Shown here in pieces: positions 1 to 8,788 of a DNA stretch of 64,000 nt. Source of the stretch: Archaeoglobus neptunius (lineage in GTDB: Archaea > Halobacteriota > Archaeoglobi > Archaeoglobales > Archaeoglobaceae). A program made the position numbers and the translations under genes. The notes beneath the pieces were generated by a model. It made no database searches. It had not been told where the DNA came from and saw only the letters and a program-made list of their open reading frames with translations. How positions within the stretch are numbered: the first letter of the stretch is position 1; the number at the start of each line of letters is the position of its first letter. The stretch covers positions 62,001-126,000 of the forward strand of contig NZ_JAEKIW010000004.1 in NCBI RefSeq assembly GCF_016757965.1. Direction: 5' to 3'.

Positions 1-874
1 TAGGTTCAACCCACTTGTCGTACACCAGGTATGGGTTGGATAGCTGCGGCTTCTCTGATACGAACAGGGATTGAGTGTAAGATCCATTACATATCGGAAC
101 TCCGTTATCCATCCATTCGGAGTCGTTAATCCAGGCTGTGATTTCAGCTATGCATTCGTAGTCGTATGTACCCACACTCTTGCAGTTGGTTAAGTCGGAA
201 ACCGTAAGATGTCTGGAATCCGTTATGCTGTCACCTTTAATTTCCGTACCGTTCCACAGAGTTACATTCCACGAGACGCGATCTGTAATTTCTGAAGGAT
301 TGGCGAAATAGATTGACAGTGTTGTTTCTCCTCCCTTCTCAATGCTGTTCGGGTCGAACTCAATTCTCGGCTTTACCTCGAAGGGGCACTTCTCCTTTCT
401 TGTGTATTCTATCTGCGGTTTCTTCTGTTCAGATTCAGCTTCAATACTGAGAATGTCTCCGGATGTTGCAATCTTTATAACCTCTCCAGTTCCTGGGAGT
501 ACGAATTTATCGAGTCCCAGTCCACTGTAAGATACGAAATTGCCACTGTTGCTTCGGATTTTTATGAAAACTCTGTCCGATATCTCCTGAAATTGAATTT
601 TGTAGTCGTAGTCTCCTATTTTCGGTACAACAGATATTTTCGTCTTTATGTATCCGGAAGACGGTCGCAGGAGTATGTAGTCTGTGTAGTAAGCCGAAAT
701 TTGGGATGCTGCATCAGCAAATTGATTCTCAACAACTCTTGAAACCTGTGTTTCGGTGAGGACATCGTGAATGGACAGACCCAAAATAACAACGAATACA
801 CTTAAAATTGCAGTGAGGATGAGATATTCCATCAGCAGTGAGACACCTTTTTCTTCAACAACCAGGTCCGCCAC
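1..874 (-). CDS. Secreted/membrane-anchored protein, partial (C-terminus outside window)
   Basis: Reading the minus strand from a GTG at 874 gives an uninterrupted frame of about 291 codons that runs off the window edge. The start is set by GGAGGTG just upstream and by the opening MADL, which matches the opening of the next gene upstream. A hydrophobic helix at about residues 12-33 (MEYLILTAILSVFVVILGL) is followed by an extracellular-looking domain with several Cys and NxS/T sites, plus a segment resembling a CARDB/Ig-like module. It overlaps the preceding gene by 20 bases, so it belongs to the same four-gene unit. I infer a pseudopilin-like envelope protein; the exact family is unknown. Confidence 0.7.
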   Translation of the reverse strand, partial: MADLVVEEKGVSLLMEYLILTAILSVFVVILGLSIHDVLTETQVSRVVENQFADAASQISAYYTDYILLRPSSGYIKTKISVVPKIGDYDYKIQFQEISDRVFIKIRSNSGNFVSYSGLGLDKFVLPGTGEVIKIATSGDILSIEAESEQKKPQIEYTRKEKCPFEVKPRIEFDPNSIEKGGETTLSIYFANPSEITDRVSWNVTLWNGTEIKGDSITDSRHLTVSDLTNCKSVGTYDYECIAEITAWINDSEWMDNGVPICNGSYTQSLFVSEKPQLSNPYLVYDKWVEP

Positions 875-1169
875 AATAATCCACCTCCACATTTTTGAAT
901 TCAACCTTATCAATCCCAATATAACACACCCATCCGTTTATGGCGCATAGTTTCTGGATATCCGGGTTTATGGAGGTACCGTATTTTTGCTGAATTTCAA
1001 CCAGATTTCTGATTTCTTCTTTTGGAAACACCATCAATGCTCTCGAACTTTCAATTCCTGCGATTACGTTTTGAGCATAGATATAAGACAGAGTAAGTAT
1101 TACAACGACAGTCACGAATGCAAATAGCAGAATCATCTGCCCTTTGCTGTCACCACTCAGGTCCGCCAT
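855..1169 (-). CDS. Small pilin-like membrane protein
   Basis: A 104-residue protein opening MADLSGDSKGQMILLFAF, with one hydrophobic helix at about residues 12-35 and a short outer domain with four Cys (residues near 74, 82, 98 and 104). A charged head, then a GQ-type junction, then a hydrophobic helix is the layout of type IV pilin-like and minor pseudopilin proteins in archaea. It overlaps its upstream neighbour by 13 bases and the downstream gene by 20, so the genes are translationally coupled. Function is not known; I infer a minor envelope or pilus component. Confidence 0.65.
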   Translation of the reverse strand: MADLSGDSKGQMILLFAFVTVVVILTLSYIYAQNVIAGIESSRALMVFPKEEIRNLVEIQQKYGTSINPDIQKLCAINGWVCYIGIDKVEFKNVEVDYCGGPGC

Positions 1170-1654
1170 AATGTTAACCTCACCTCGAGAACTTTTGGTT
1201 TTGTCGTGTTGATACCCAGACAGGTGTTATTAAGTTCGGGAACCACGACAAATCTGCTCACTCTAACCGCATCCGGTGTGGATGTTTTGTTGAAGTCTGA
1301 AAGAACGGCCTTCTCTATTTTGGAACCGTTAACCCATAAAATTTCCAGCTTTCCAAAAGCTTTGATATCATCCAGAATTTTGGTCAGATTGGAGCTAAAT
1401 TCCGGTGGTGTGTACAGATATCCACCGCTGCAGGTGGTATTTTCGATCATCCCAATCAACGAGCTGTTACCTCCGTTTGAATTGTCCAGAACTCTCAGGA
1501 TATCATACCCGAGCTGTTTGAGCTGGATGTTGGCGTAGTCACTCCATGAAGGTGCTATCACGACGGTACTCTGGAACATCGTGTAAACTGCTACGAGCAG
1601 GAGTAGTGAGGCTGCAACTCCTTCGAGGGTGAAAGTCTGGGCTCTCAGATCCAT
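1157..1654 (-). CDS. Pilin-like envelope protein with TLEG N-terminus
   Basis: 165 residues opening MDLRAQTFTLEGVAASLLLL. The RAQ/GQ-x-FTLEG-hydrophobic pattern resembles a group of uncharacterised archaeal, especially haloarchaeal, membrane proteins that occur in small clusters (possibly the DUF7288 group; recalled, not checked). One N-terminal membrane helix is followed by a domain with several Asn-glycosylation-type sites and two Cys. It overlaps the previous gene by 10 bases and the next by 13. The glutamate after the predicted cleavage region resembles Glu5 of type IV pilins, hinting at pilin-like processing, but no assembly ATPase is adjacent here. Confidence 0.65.
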   Translation of the reverse strand: MDLRAQTFTLEGVAASLLLLVAVYTMFQSTVVIAPSWSDYANIQLKQLGYDILRVLDNSNGGNSSLIGMIENTTCSGGYLYTPPEFSSNLTKILDDIKAFGKLEILWVNGSKIEKAVLSDFNKTSTPDAVRVSRFVVVPELNNTCLGINTTKPKVLEVRLTLWRT

Positions 1655-2220
1655 ACTTTCACCTCAAGTTTGCATACACATCTGTCTGCGATCAAATCGC
1701 AGCTCAAACCTGTGCAGTTATCCAGATAGACGAGTCTCTCGAACATCACTATCTGTCCCGATTCGGGAATCTTATCTCCACCCTGAAAAACAATGGCATC
1801 TGACAGGTTCTGCAGGCTTACATTAAATTTGTATTTCTCCCATGAAACATTAGAAAGATCCAGTCCCAGATATTTTCTGGTTTCTTCTCTGCATGTATTG
1901 TTGGCAATTAACTCAAAAAATTTTTCCACCTTCGTCCTGTTAAGGTTGTTGTATCTGGTGGTTGTGTCAAACCTGGCCAGACCCGGACGAAATTCCTTAC
2001 TGTTGCAATTGGAGGTATTTATTCTATATTCCCAGTCCAGCGGGTATCCGGGATCTTCAACCAGAAGGGAAGCTACTCTGTATGAGTTACTTCCCAGCGA
2101 TATTTCGTGTCTCACGTCTGCAAATACACCCGGGAGAAAATTGGCTACAAATATAAACGTGAAGAGGAAAATGGATAAACCTATCAGCAAGTCCAGGCTA
2201 AGTTTGCCCTCTCTGTCCAT
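1645..2220 (-). CDS. Pilin-like envelope protein, first gene of the cluster
   Basis: 191 residues opening MDREGKLSLDLLIGLSIFLF, with a single hydrophobic helix at residues 9-31 and an outer domain carrying six or more Cys and NxS/T sites. The N-terminus resembles another uncharacterised family (possibly DUF7287) that sits beside the TLEG family in haloarchaea. It is the promoter-proximal gene of a four-gene overlapping unit read leftwards. An AT-rich stretch lies just upstream (2225-2290). I infer a pseudopilin or secreted-protein complex of unknown role. Confidence 0.65.
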   Translation of the reverse strand: MDREGKLSLDLLIGLSIFLFTFIFVANFLPGVFADVRHEISLGSNSYRVASLLVEDPGYPLDWEYRINTSNCNSKEFRPGLARFDTTTRYNNLNRTKVEKFFELIANNTCREETRKYLGLDLSNVSWEKYKFNVSLQNLSDAIVFQGGDKIPESGQIVMFERLVYLDNCTGLSCDLIADRCVCKLEVKVWI

Positions 2221-2298
2221 TCATTAAAATATGATTGTTAAACCATTTAAATCTTGTGATTACAATTATCAGATGGAGGTGTATAATAAAAATTTAGG

Positions 2299-3078
2299 TT
2301 AAATCTCTTTCAACTTCTCTCTCAGCTTTTTCGCACATTCTATGCTTACGTCCAGGAGCTCATCAAAAAGCTGCTCGCTGAGCAAGTATCCACCGCTTTT
2401 CTGCATAGCAACAACGTTGTCATCCTGATCCGTTGATATCGTCAGCGTATTTTTGCCAACGCTCATCTCCTCTCTGCACGGATCCACGAGGTATCGGTTG
2501 TTGACAATTAGTGAGGTGACAGAAACGGGTAGATCCCTTACAGGAAGCAGAAAGTCCTCTCCAAGCTCGAATCTCTCAGCAGGCACCCTGGTGTTCAGCA
2601 GTGCGGCTATAGCACCCAGAGCAGATGCGTCAAGCAGATTTCCGTCATCATCAAGGGCGTGAATGTCAACGAAAATTATCCACACCTTCTCTCCTTCCTC
2701 GATTACCAGTTTTGAGAGATCCACTGCTCCACTTTCTCTGATACCTCTGTCCACAACCCTGGCAAGCTCGATAGATCCCTCGTCAGGAGGACCGGGCTCG
2801 AAGGTGGGGGATGCGAGTGGCACAAGTTCAGCGTTTACGATGATAACTCCTTTATCGGGCGTATCGGGATACGGTTCCCCAGGCTGCATTTTGACTCCCA
2901 CAACAACCTGGGTGTTTCCGAGTTTTACCAGAGCCGAACCCTCCGCCTTCTCCACGATGTTTGGAATGATCTCCACTTTCCTGAATTCATTGAAGGCTCT
3001 ACCATCAATTCTTCCCCCATCTCTCAGCTTTGAGAGCACGTAGTCTCTCTTAATGTCGATAAGTATGTCTTCAGGCAT
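2299..3078 (-). CDS. rrp42: Exosome complex subunit Rrp42
   Basis: 259 residues of the RNase PH fold. Rrp42 is the non-catalytic partner that forms the hexameric ring with Rrp41 in the archaeal RNA exosome, which degrades and tails RNA 3' to 5'. Family signatures are RIDGR near residue 23, the LVPLASPTFEPGPP segment and DIHALDDDGNLLDA in the middle. The length matches the family. It overlaps rrp41 by 8 bases and is the last gene of the operon. The archaeal operon order rrp4-rrp41-rrp42 is conserved and supports the call. Confidence 0.97.
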   Translation of the reverse strand: MPEDILIDIKRDYVLSKLRDGGRIDGRAFNEFRKVEIIPNIVEKAEGSALVKLGNTQVVVGVKMQPGEPYPDTPDKGVIIVNAELVPLASPTFEPGPPDEGSIELARVVDRGIRESGAVDLSKLVIEEGEKVWIIFVDIHALDDDGNLLDASALGAIAALLNTRVPAERFELGEDFLLPVRDLPVSVTSLIVNNRYLVDPCREEMSVGKNTLTISTDQDDNVVAMQKSGGYLLSEQLFDELLDVSIECAKKLREKLKEI

Positions 3079-3835
3079 CTTCTCTTCCCTCCGCTATTTC
3101 TTCCATCTCCTCTTCTGCTTCAAGGTATCTCTTGAGTATTGCATCTCTCTGCATTTTGTATATTCTCAACGCTCCCTTCTTTGCCAGCTCTACCGCCTGT
3201 CTGACCTCTTCCCTGGTCATACATCCATCCATTTGAAGCAGAGCAATCGACTCGATTTTACCGCTTCTGATCAGAAATGCGAACGGCAAATCTGCCTCGC
3301 CGTAATTGTCCTCCTCCTTCATGGGATCCAGAACAAGCTGACCATCTGCCTTCCCGACAGCAACCGATGTTACTATCCCCTTCATCGGTACTCCAGCGTC
3401 AACAAGGGCGACGCTTGCTGCATTAAGGCATGCCGTCCTGCTTCCTGCATCAGCCTGCAGGACTTCAACGAATATGTCGATCGCACTTCTGGGAAACAGT
3501 TCCTTCATTATAACCGCTTCAAAAACTTCTTTACTCACTTTTGAAATCTCTATGCTTCTTCTATCCGGCCCAGGCCTTTTTCTCTCCTCAACACTAAAAG
3601 GGGCCATATTGTAACGGTATCTGATCACTGCCCTGCTCGGGTCCTGAAGGTGTCTTGGATGCACCTCCCTTGGCCCATACACAGCAGCTATCACCTTGTT
3701 TTTACCCATTTCAAGGTAGCATGACCCGTCAGCTCTCTTTAAAACATTGGCCTCTATCTTAATGGGCCTGAGCTCATCAAACTTCCTGCCATCAAGACGC
3801 AGACCATCTACAATTAACTTTTCAGGTTCCGACAT
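3071..3835 (-). CDS. rrp41: Exosome complex catalytic subunit Rrp41
   Basis: 254 residues, RNase PH family. Rrp41 carries the phosphorolytic active site of the archaeal exosome ring. [13 protein letters not shown] opens the domain; [12 protein letters not shown] and [21 protein letters not shown] include the RNA- and phosphate-binding arginines; [15 protein letters not shown] and the acidic patch [12 protein letters not shown] complete the site. The start is fixed by a 14-base overlap with rrp4. The C-terminus ends in an acidic tail that continues into the rrp42 start. Confidence 0.97.
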   Translation of the reverse strand: MSEPEKLIVDGLRLDGRKFDELRPIKIEANVLKRADGSCYLEMGKNKVIAAVYGPREVHPRHLQDPSRAVIRYRYNMAPFSVEERKRPGPDRRSIEISKVSKEVFEAVIMKELFPRSAIDIFVEVLQADAGSRTACLNAASVALVDAGVPMKGIVTSVAVGKADGQLVLDPMKEEDNYGEADLPFAFLIRSGKIESIALLQMDGCMTREEVRQAVELAKKGALRIYKMQRDAILKRYLEAEEEMEEIAEGREDA

Positions 3836-4490
3836 CAGCCTTCCTCCTTTTTATAAATTCTGCAACCCTATCCGTTAGACCCTCGGTGTGGGCCTCCTCC
3901 TCAATCAGATATATTGCTTCTTCAGCAATCGATACCTTTCTCCTGTCGCCGTTCACCCAGATCAGACCGTTCTGTCCCACAACAATTTGAACATCCAGCT
4001 CGCCCTTCAGCAGTTTGATCATGCTCCCCTTTTTTCCAATAACTCGTGGAACCCTTGCGGGATTTATTGCAACGATCCTGCCGAACCTCACGGCCCTGCA
4101 TATCCTGTCTTTCATCGTAAGCGTGACCTTCATCTTTGGATCGATGTTCAGAACCTTGGCGATAATTGCATCTCCAATATCCAGAACATCGTTTGCCTTC
4201 TTGTTGGGCTTCATCTCCGGATTTTCTGATGCAGGTAGAAATGCCTGATAGGGAGAGTAGATATCGACTGCCCAGCCATTTGCAGCAACTTCTCTAACTA
4301 TTCCGATAACCACGTCTCCCACAGATGGTGTGTATCTCCCCTTGAGGGGTATAACCCTCACATGAGTATCGGTCTCGTCAACAAGACCGATAATTTTTGA
4401 GTAAACCTTGCCGCCCTCAACATAGGTACCGTAACCAGCAGCTCTGGGGTTTGTTGAGAGCAAATCACCCGGAAGAACGATTTTTCTCAT
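3822..4490 (-). CDS. rrp4: Exosome RNA-binding cap subunit Rrp4
   Basis: 222 residues with the three-part layout of Rrp4: an N-terminal domain ([20 protein letters not shown]), a central S1 domain (about residues 60-130, [20 protein letters not shown]), and a KH domain with [16 protein letters not shown]. Rrp4 caps the Rrp41/42 ring and guides RNA into the channel. It overlaps the SBDS-family stop by one base and rrp41 by 14, within one operon. Confidence 0.96.
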   Translation of the reverse strand: MRKIVLPGDLLSTNPRAAGYGTYVEGGKVYSKIIGLVDETDTHVRVIPLKGRYTPSVGDVVIGIVREVAANGWAVDIYSPYQAFLPASENPEMKPNKKANDVLDIGDAIIAKVLNIDPKMKVTLTMKDRICRAVRFGRIVAINPARVPRVIGKKGSMIKLLKGELDVQIVVGQNGLIWVNGDRRKVSIAEEAIYLIEEEAHTEGLTDRVAEFIKRRKADVGT

Positions 4491-5194
4491 TATCCTATCC
4501 TCCTTAAAACTTTTGTAAGAGCCTCACCTTTGGCGACCTTACCCAGCAGGTCCATAAGTTCACCGTACATTCCCGAGGGGATGCGCATTACGCAGATCCA
4601 GCTACCATCCTTCTGCCATTCCTCCTTGGTTACCCCTCCGAAATTGTAAAGGGCAGAAATTGCCTTTCCTGTATATTCTGGCGGAATTTTAACCGCCACT
4701 TCCATTTCCTCAAATTTCATGGGAAGTATGGGCTTCAGGGCTTTTACTATGTCCTTTACCTGTGCCTCAACAGACTTGAAAATGTCAATGTGAACCTTCG
4801 CCTCTTCCATGGCTCTCTCTATTCTTGACGGGGGATGGGGCGCATTAGTCCTTGGATCTATTGTATTTCTGCTTATAAATGTTATAATCTGCTTTCTTTT
4901 TGTTTCAAGCATCTCTTTTCTCTGTTCTGCAGTAATCTGGACTTCTCCTTCCAGAATAATTTTTCTGGCAATCTCAAAAATATTATTCGTGCCGAAAACC
5001 TTTTTCAGTTCTTCAGATGATGCTCTTTCTCCTTTTTTTGCATCTTTGAACACTTCTTCTGCCGCCAGCAGCTCTTCAAAGTTTATATCCTTTCCTTCTT
5101 TCAAATCTCTCGCAAGATAGGGGTCCACCAGAACTTCAAATTCCTCTCCACCCTTCTTGAGTCTTGCGATTACAGCTTTTTCGAGGGATACCAT
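4490..5194 (-). CDS. sdo1: Ribosome maturation protein SBDS/Sdo1 homologue
   Basis: 234 residues, the full three-domain archaeal SBDS protein. The N-terminal FYSH domain contains the region up to the conserved [19 protein letters not shown]; a helical middle domain carries [12 protein letters not shown]; and the C-terminal ferredoxin-like domain ends with [15 protein letters not shown]. In eukaryotes the family releases eIF6 from the large ribosomal subunit. In archaea it is almost always placed between the proteasome alpha gene and the exosome genes, exactly as here (7-base gap to psmA, 1-base overlap with rrp4). Confidence 0.96.
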   Translation of the reverse strand: MVSLEKAVIARLKKGGEEFEVLVDPYLARDLKEGKDINFEELLAAEEVFKDAKKGERASSEELKKVFGTNNIFEIARKIILEGEVQITAEQRKEMLETKRKQIITFISRNTIDPRTNAPHPPSRIERAMEEAKVHIDIFKSVEAQVKDIVKALKPILPMKFEEMEVAVKIPPEYTGKAISALYNFGGVTKEEWQKDGSWICVMRIPSGMYGELMDLLGKVAKGEALTKVLRRIG

Positions 5195-5201
5195 ACTATC
5201 G

Positions 5202-5942
5202 TTACTTCTTCAACTCTTCCGTCAATCTTTCATTTGCCCTGTCGACATACGGTTTCAGTTCTTCCACAGTCATCTCTTTGAATTTTCTGTCTTCAGTTCT
5301 TACATATCCAACTTCGATATTTTCTGCCGATATCTCGGATTCTATCGCTTTCCCCATCGCAATCAGACCCATAACGAGAGCGTCATCAAAACTCATCTCT
5401 GGGTCATACTCTTTTTCGAAGTGTTCAATTACAGCATTTCTGCCCATTCCAATAGCTGTGGCTTTGTACTCCAGTAAAGCCCCACTCGGGTCTGTCTCGT
5501 ACAGTTTGGGAACGTCATCAACGCCTGCAATAAGCAGAGAAACACCAAACGGTCTGACTCCTCCAAACTGCGTGTACTGTTGCTTGAAATCGCAGATTCT
5601 CTTTGCCAGTTCCTTAACAGTTATGAGTTCGTCGTACGTCAGACGGTTAATCTGAGCCTCAATTCTCGCTCTGTCTATCAGTACTCGAGCATCTGCCACC
5701 AGACCTGATGTGGCGGCACAGATGTGCTCATCTATTTTGTAAATTTTCTCTATCGTATCGGCCTCAAGAAGCTTGCTGCCGACTCTCTTGTCTGCAATCA
5801 GTATGACTCCGTCTTTGCATTTAATACCAATCGCCGTAGCTCCCCTTTTGACTGCCTCTCTTGCATATTCCACCTGAAACAGTCTTCCATCCGGGCTGAA
5901 GACTGTAATTGCTCTATCATATCCCATCTGGGGTAAATGCAT
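5202..5942 (-). CDS. psmA: Proteasome alpha subunit PsmA
   Basis: 246 residues. The opening [22 protein letters not shown] is the alpha-subunit signature: an N-terminal helix closes the gate, and there is no autocatalytic threonine. Alpha subunits form the outer rings of the 20S core that degrades unfolded proteins with PAN or Cdc48. The C-terminal tail is rich in Glu and Lys. It is 2 bases downstream of rnp2 and 7 bases upstream of sdo1. The proteasomal Cdc48 ATPase gene lies elsewhere in this window at 16.9-19.1 kb. Confidence 0.97.
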   Translation of the reverse strand: MHLPQMGYDRAITVFSPDGRLFQVEYAREAVKRGATAIGIKCKDGVILIADKRVGSKLLEADTIEKIYKIDEHICAATSGLVADARVLIDRARIEAQINRLTYDELITVKELAKRICDFKQQYTQFGGVRPFGVSLLIAGVDDVPKLYETDPSGALLEYKATAIGMGRNAVIEHFEKEYDPEMSFDDALVMGLIAMGKAIESEISAENIEVGYVRTEDRKFKEMTVEELKPYVDRANERLTEELKK

Positions 5943-5944
5943 AC

Positions 5945-6277
5945 TTACACCTCCAAATATTTCCTTTTACATTTTTTTATCGTTCCGCTGACACCTATTG
6001 TCAGCGGAATTACTCTGACATCTCCAATTTTATCGAGCAGCGTGAATGCCATCATCACTTTTTCAAGCGCGTTGTGGTAGCATCTCAGGATTCCCTTGCT
6101 GCCATCGAAATATTCAAGCCTCAGTCCACTTCCCGCTGCAAAGCACTCGCCGAACAGTGAGACCATCGACTCCATCACTGCTCTTGAAAGTGACCTCTCG
6201 TCAACTTCCCTCTCAGCTATAATCCTGAAGGCAATATATCTTTTTCTGCTTCTAAGTGATGATGGTAATCCCTTCAC
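5945..6277 (-). CDS. rnp2: Ribonuclease P protein component 2 (Pop5 family)
   Basis: 110 residues with the Pop5/Rpp14 layout: [15 protein letters not shown] at the start, the central [16 protein letters not shown] strand and [17 protein letters not shown] near the end. Pop5 pairs with Rpp30 and stabilises the RNase P catalytic RNA for tRNA 5' maturation. The start is a GTG (MKGLPSS). In many archaea rpp30 lies directly upstream; here there is no gene upstream, so rnp2 heads the operon, with a likely TATA element near 6315-6325. Confidence 0.9.
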   Translation of the reverse strand: MKGLPSSLRSRKRYIAFRIIAEREVDERSLSRAVMESMVSLFGECFAAGSGLRLEYFDGSKGILRCYHNALEKVMMAFTLLDKIGDVRVIPLTIGVSGTIKKCKRKYLEV

Positions 6278-6622
6278 TGGTTAGAGACTGCGGGCAGAGA
6301 AAAAAAGTTTTGTGATATTTAGTGTTCTGATGGCCGGGTTGTGGTAATAACAGCTTTTGTTGTGGTTTGATATATCTCGCAGTTGTAAAAGAAAGATTCA
6401 TCAAACTGCCGGGTCCCTGAAGGTTTTGAATGTTCGGGTTGAAAGGACAGATGATCTGGAACTGTTGTGGATCTGGGCTGAGAAGGTTCGGAAACTTGAG
6501 GAGATGTTAATGTTCGATGTTGGTAGAAAGTGGACGGTGTTGTGGGTGATAGACATGAAATCATGGCGGGCACATAACCTTTAAATATCCTTGGAGGAGT
6601 CCGTTTTCTTAGCGGTGATGTT
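6278..6622. other. Intergenic region between divergent rnp2 and rps13 operons
   Basis: About 345 bases separate two divergent information-processing operons. A 75-codon plus-strand frame at 6357-6584 exists, but it has no recognisable family, no convincing ribosome site and an unusual composition. C/D-box-like fragments (TGATG, CTGA) occur but do not form a full C-D'-C'-D set. Each end holds a promoter. The middle may carry an unrecognised small RNA; nothing more can be supported. Confidence 0.4.
6580..6587 (+). promoter_or_regulatory. TATA box for the rps13-rpoD operon
   Basis: TTTAAATA lies 36 bases before the rps13 ATG at 6623. Archaeal transcription starts about 25 bases downstream of TATA, giving a leader of roughly 12-15 bases that contains GGTGAT as the ribosome site. 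Confidence 0.6.
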
Positions 6623-7063
6623 ATGACGTTCAAGCATATCGTGAGAATTGCGGATACGGATCTTGACGGGAATAAGAGTTTGATGTTCGCTCTGACCGGG
6701 ATAAAAGGTATTGGATTGAGGGCAGCGAGATGCATAGTCAACGAACTGGGAGTGGATGGCAGAGCAAAACTCGGAGAGCTCGATGATGAAACCATCGAGA
6801 AAGTGAAAAAGTTTGTGGAGGAGCAGATAGAATCTTTGCCGTCGTGGCTCCTCAACAGAAGGAAGGACCCTTATTCAGGAAATGATCTCCATCTGCTGTC
6901 AAAGGATGTCGACTTCGCCAGAATGCTGGATATTGAAAGGATGATAAAGATGAAGTGCTATCGTGGAGTGAGGCATGCAAAGGGCAAAAAGGTCAGAGGG
7001 CAGAGAACAAGATCAACCGGTAGATTTGGAAGGACCGTTGGTGTTGTTAGGAGGAAGAGGTGA
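6623..7063 (+). CDS. rps13: 30S ribosomal protein S13
   Basis: 146 residues. The helix-two-turn-helix region ([20 protein letters not shown]) is followed by the C-terminal basic tail [21 protein letters not shown], which contacts the head of the small subunit and tRNA. The order S13-S4-S11-RpoD is the classic archaeal arrangement. The stop overlaps the region of the S4 ribosome site (GGAGGAAGAGGTGA). Confidence 0.98.
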   Translation: MTFKHIVRIADTDLDGNKSLMFALTGIKGIGLRAARCIVNELGVDGRAKLGELDDETIEKVKKFVEEQIESLPSWLLNRRKDPYSGNDLHLLSKDVDFARMLDIERMIKMKCYRGVRHAKGKKVRGQRTRSTGRFGRTVGVVRRKR

Positions 7064-7068
7064 TTTTT

Positions 7069-7590
7069 ATGGGCGATCCAAAAAGACACCGGAAAAAGTA
7101 CAGCACTCCGACCCATCCATGGGATAAGGCAAGGTTGGAGAAGGAAGTCCAGCTTGTTGTCAAGTATGGTCTTAGAAACAAGAGAGAGCTATGGAGATTC
7201 CAGAATCTGCTGAGAAAATACAGAAGAGTTGCGAGAGATTTGCTGGCAGAAATCGGTCTTCCGGGCAAGGAGGGTGAAATAGCAAAGGCGAAGGCCCAGA
7301 CGGTAATAAAAAAGCTGCACAAGATGGGTATACTTCCTGAAAATGCCACTCTTGATGACATTCTGAATCTCTCTGTTGAGGATTTCCTTGAGAGAAGATT
7401 GCAGACAATGGTTTACAGGCAGGGAATTGCAAAAACGATCAAGCAGGCCAGACAGTTCATAACCCATGGTCATATTGCTGTAGATGGAAGAAAGGTGACA
7501 TCTCCGAGCTTCATCGTTACAAAGGACCTTGAAAGTAAAATTTCATTGTATAAAAACTCTCCACTTGCAAAATCGTCTGAGGTGGTCTGA
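7069..7590 (+). CDS. rps4: 30S ribosomal protein S4
   Basis: About 173 residues from ATG at 7069 ([18 protein letters not shown]). An in-frame GTG at 7060 overlaps the S13 stop and is less likely, because the ribosome site GGAGGAAGAGG lies just upstream of 7069. The S4 RNA-binding domain is [20 protein letters not shown] with [12 protein letters not shown]4 starts assembly of the small-subunit body. Confidence 0.97.
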   Translation: MGDPKRHRKKYSTPTHPWDKARLEKEVQLVVKYGLRNKRELWRFQNLLRKYRRVARDLLAEIGLPGKEGEIAKAKAQTVIKKLHKMGILPENATLDDILNLSVEDFLERRLQTMVYRQGIAKTIKQARQFITHGHIAVDGRKVTSPSFIVTKDLESKISLYKNSPLAKSSEVV

Positions 7591-7991
7591 TGGCGGAGAA
7601 GAAGAAAGGTGGGAAATGGGGGATTGCACACATTTTTTCCTCCTACAACAACACAATCATCACCATAACCGATATAACAGGGAGTGAGACCATAACCAGG
7701 ATAAGCGGTGGAATGATCGTTAAGGCAGACAGGGATGAAGGAAATCCCTACACAGCAATGCAGGCGGCTCTGAGGGCAGCAGCCATCGCCAAGGAGAAGG
7801 GGATTGAGGGTGTGCACATAAAGGTCAGGGCTCCGGGTGGTAACAAGCACACAACACCTGGACCAGGAGCTCAGGCTGCAATAAGGGCTCTGGCAAGAGC
7901 TGGACTTAAAATTGGAAGAATAGAAGATGTGACGCCTATACCACATGATGGTACGAGACCACCAGGTGGTAAGAGGGGCAGGAGAGTTTGA
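7590..7991 (+). CDS. rps11: 30S ribosomal protein S11
   Basis: 133 residues: [20 protein letters not shown] at the start, [20 protein letters not shown] in the middle and the conserved basic end [11 protein letters not shown]11 lines the platform of the small subunit near the mRNA exit. It overlaps the S4 stop by one base (TGATG) and the rpoD start by one, so the four genes are coupled. Confidence 0.98.
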   Translation: MAEKKKGGKWGIAHIFSSYNNTIITITDITGSETITRISGGMIVKADRDEGNPYTAMQAALRAAAIAKEKGIEGVHIKVRAPGGNKHTTPGPGAQAAIRALARAGLKIGRIEDVTPIPHDGTRPPGGKRGRRV

Positions 7992-8788
7992 TGAGGCCTG
8001 AAATCGAGTTTTTGGAAGAGAGCGAATTCAAGGTAAAATTTATTTTAAAGAACGCCTCACCAGCTTTGGCAAACTCATTCAGGAGGGCAATGAAGGCACA
8101 TGTGCCTGCTCTCGCTGTTGATTACGTGGATTTCTATCTGAACTCCAGCTACCTCTACGATGAAGTTATAGCACATCGTCTGGGGATGTTGCCGATAAAA
8201 ACGGATCTTGAAAGGTTCAGCATGCAGGACAAGTGCGTCTGTGGTGGCGAAGGATGCCCAAACTGTCAGATCTCATTCAGACTGAATGTCGAAGGTCCCA
8301 AAGTCGTGTATTCGGGAGACTTCATAAGTGATGATCCTGAGATAGTATTTGCAATGGACAACATACCCGTTCTTGAGCTCTTCAAGGGTCAGCAGTTGAT
8401 GCTCGAGGCTGTTGCGAGATTGGGGACAGGGAGAGAGCATGCGAAGTTCCAGCCAGTTTCTATCTGTGCATACAAGATTATACCAGAAATCGAAATAAAC
8501 GAAAATTGCAATGGATGCAGAGACTGTATCGAAACCTGCCCAAGAGGTGTATTTGATATTGAAGGAGACAAAGTAAGAGTAAGGGACGTTATGAGCTGCT
8601 CCATGTGCATGGAATGTGTCGAGATCTGCGAACAGAATGCAATAGCGGTTAGAGAGACGAACAACTTTCTGTTCACCGTGGAGGGCACAGGAGCTCTTCC
8701 CGTCAAAACAGTGATGAAAAAGGCCCTTGAAATTCTGAGATCAAAAGCAGAAGAGATGAATAAAATAATAGAGGAAATAGTACATTAG
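7991..8788 (+). CDS. rpo3: RNA polymerase subunit D (Rpo3) with two ferredoxin-type clusters
   Basis: 265 residues from ATG at 7991, overlapping the S11 stop as TGATG. This is the alpha/RPB3-like assembly subunit: the N-terminal dimerisation domain is split by an inserted domain. FRRAMKAHVPALAVDYVDF, HRLGMLPIKTDL and the C-terminal FTVEGTGALPVKTVMKKALE mark the family. The insert contains CVCGGEGCPNC plus two four-Cys sets, CNGCRDCIETC (near 172) and CSMCMECVEIC (near 203), predicted to hold two 4Fe-4S clusters, as in a subset of archaeal D subunits. The stop overlaps that of the convergent oxidoreductase gene by four bases. Confidence 0.97.
   Translation: MRPEIEFLEESEFKVKFILKNASPALANSFRRAMKAHVPALAVDYVDFYLNSSYLYDEVIAHRLGMLPIKTDLERFSMQDKCVCGGEGCPNCQISFRLNVEGPKVVYSGDFISDDPEIVFAMDNIPVLELFKGQQLMLEAVARLGTGREHAKFQPVSICAYKIIPEIEINENCNGCRDCIETCPRGVFDIEGDKVRVRDVMSCSMCMECVEICEQNAIAVRETNNFLFTVEGTGALPVKTVMKKALEILRSKAEEMNKIIEEIVH

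Noticed and set aside
6357-6584. 75-codon plus-strand frame between rnp2 and rps13
   Set aside because: No family, weak start and unusual Trp/Arg content; the region is more likely non-coding.
6319-6855. 178-codon minus-strand frame
   Set aside because: Lies over rps13 on the opposite strand and has a low-complexity Ser/Pro composition; a shadow.
8785-8788. Four-base stop overlap of rpoD and the oxidoreductase gene
   Set aside because: Compact convergent genes are common in this genome (also at 11602 and 22533); not informative alone.
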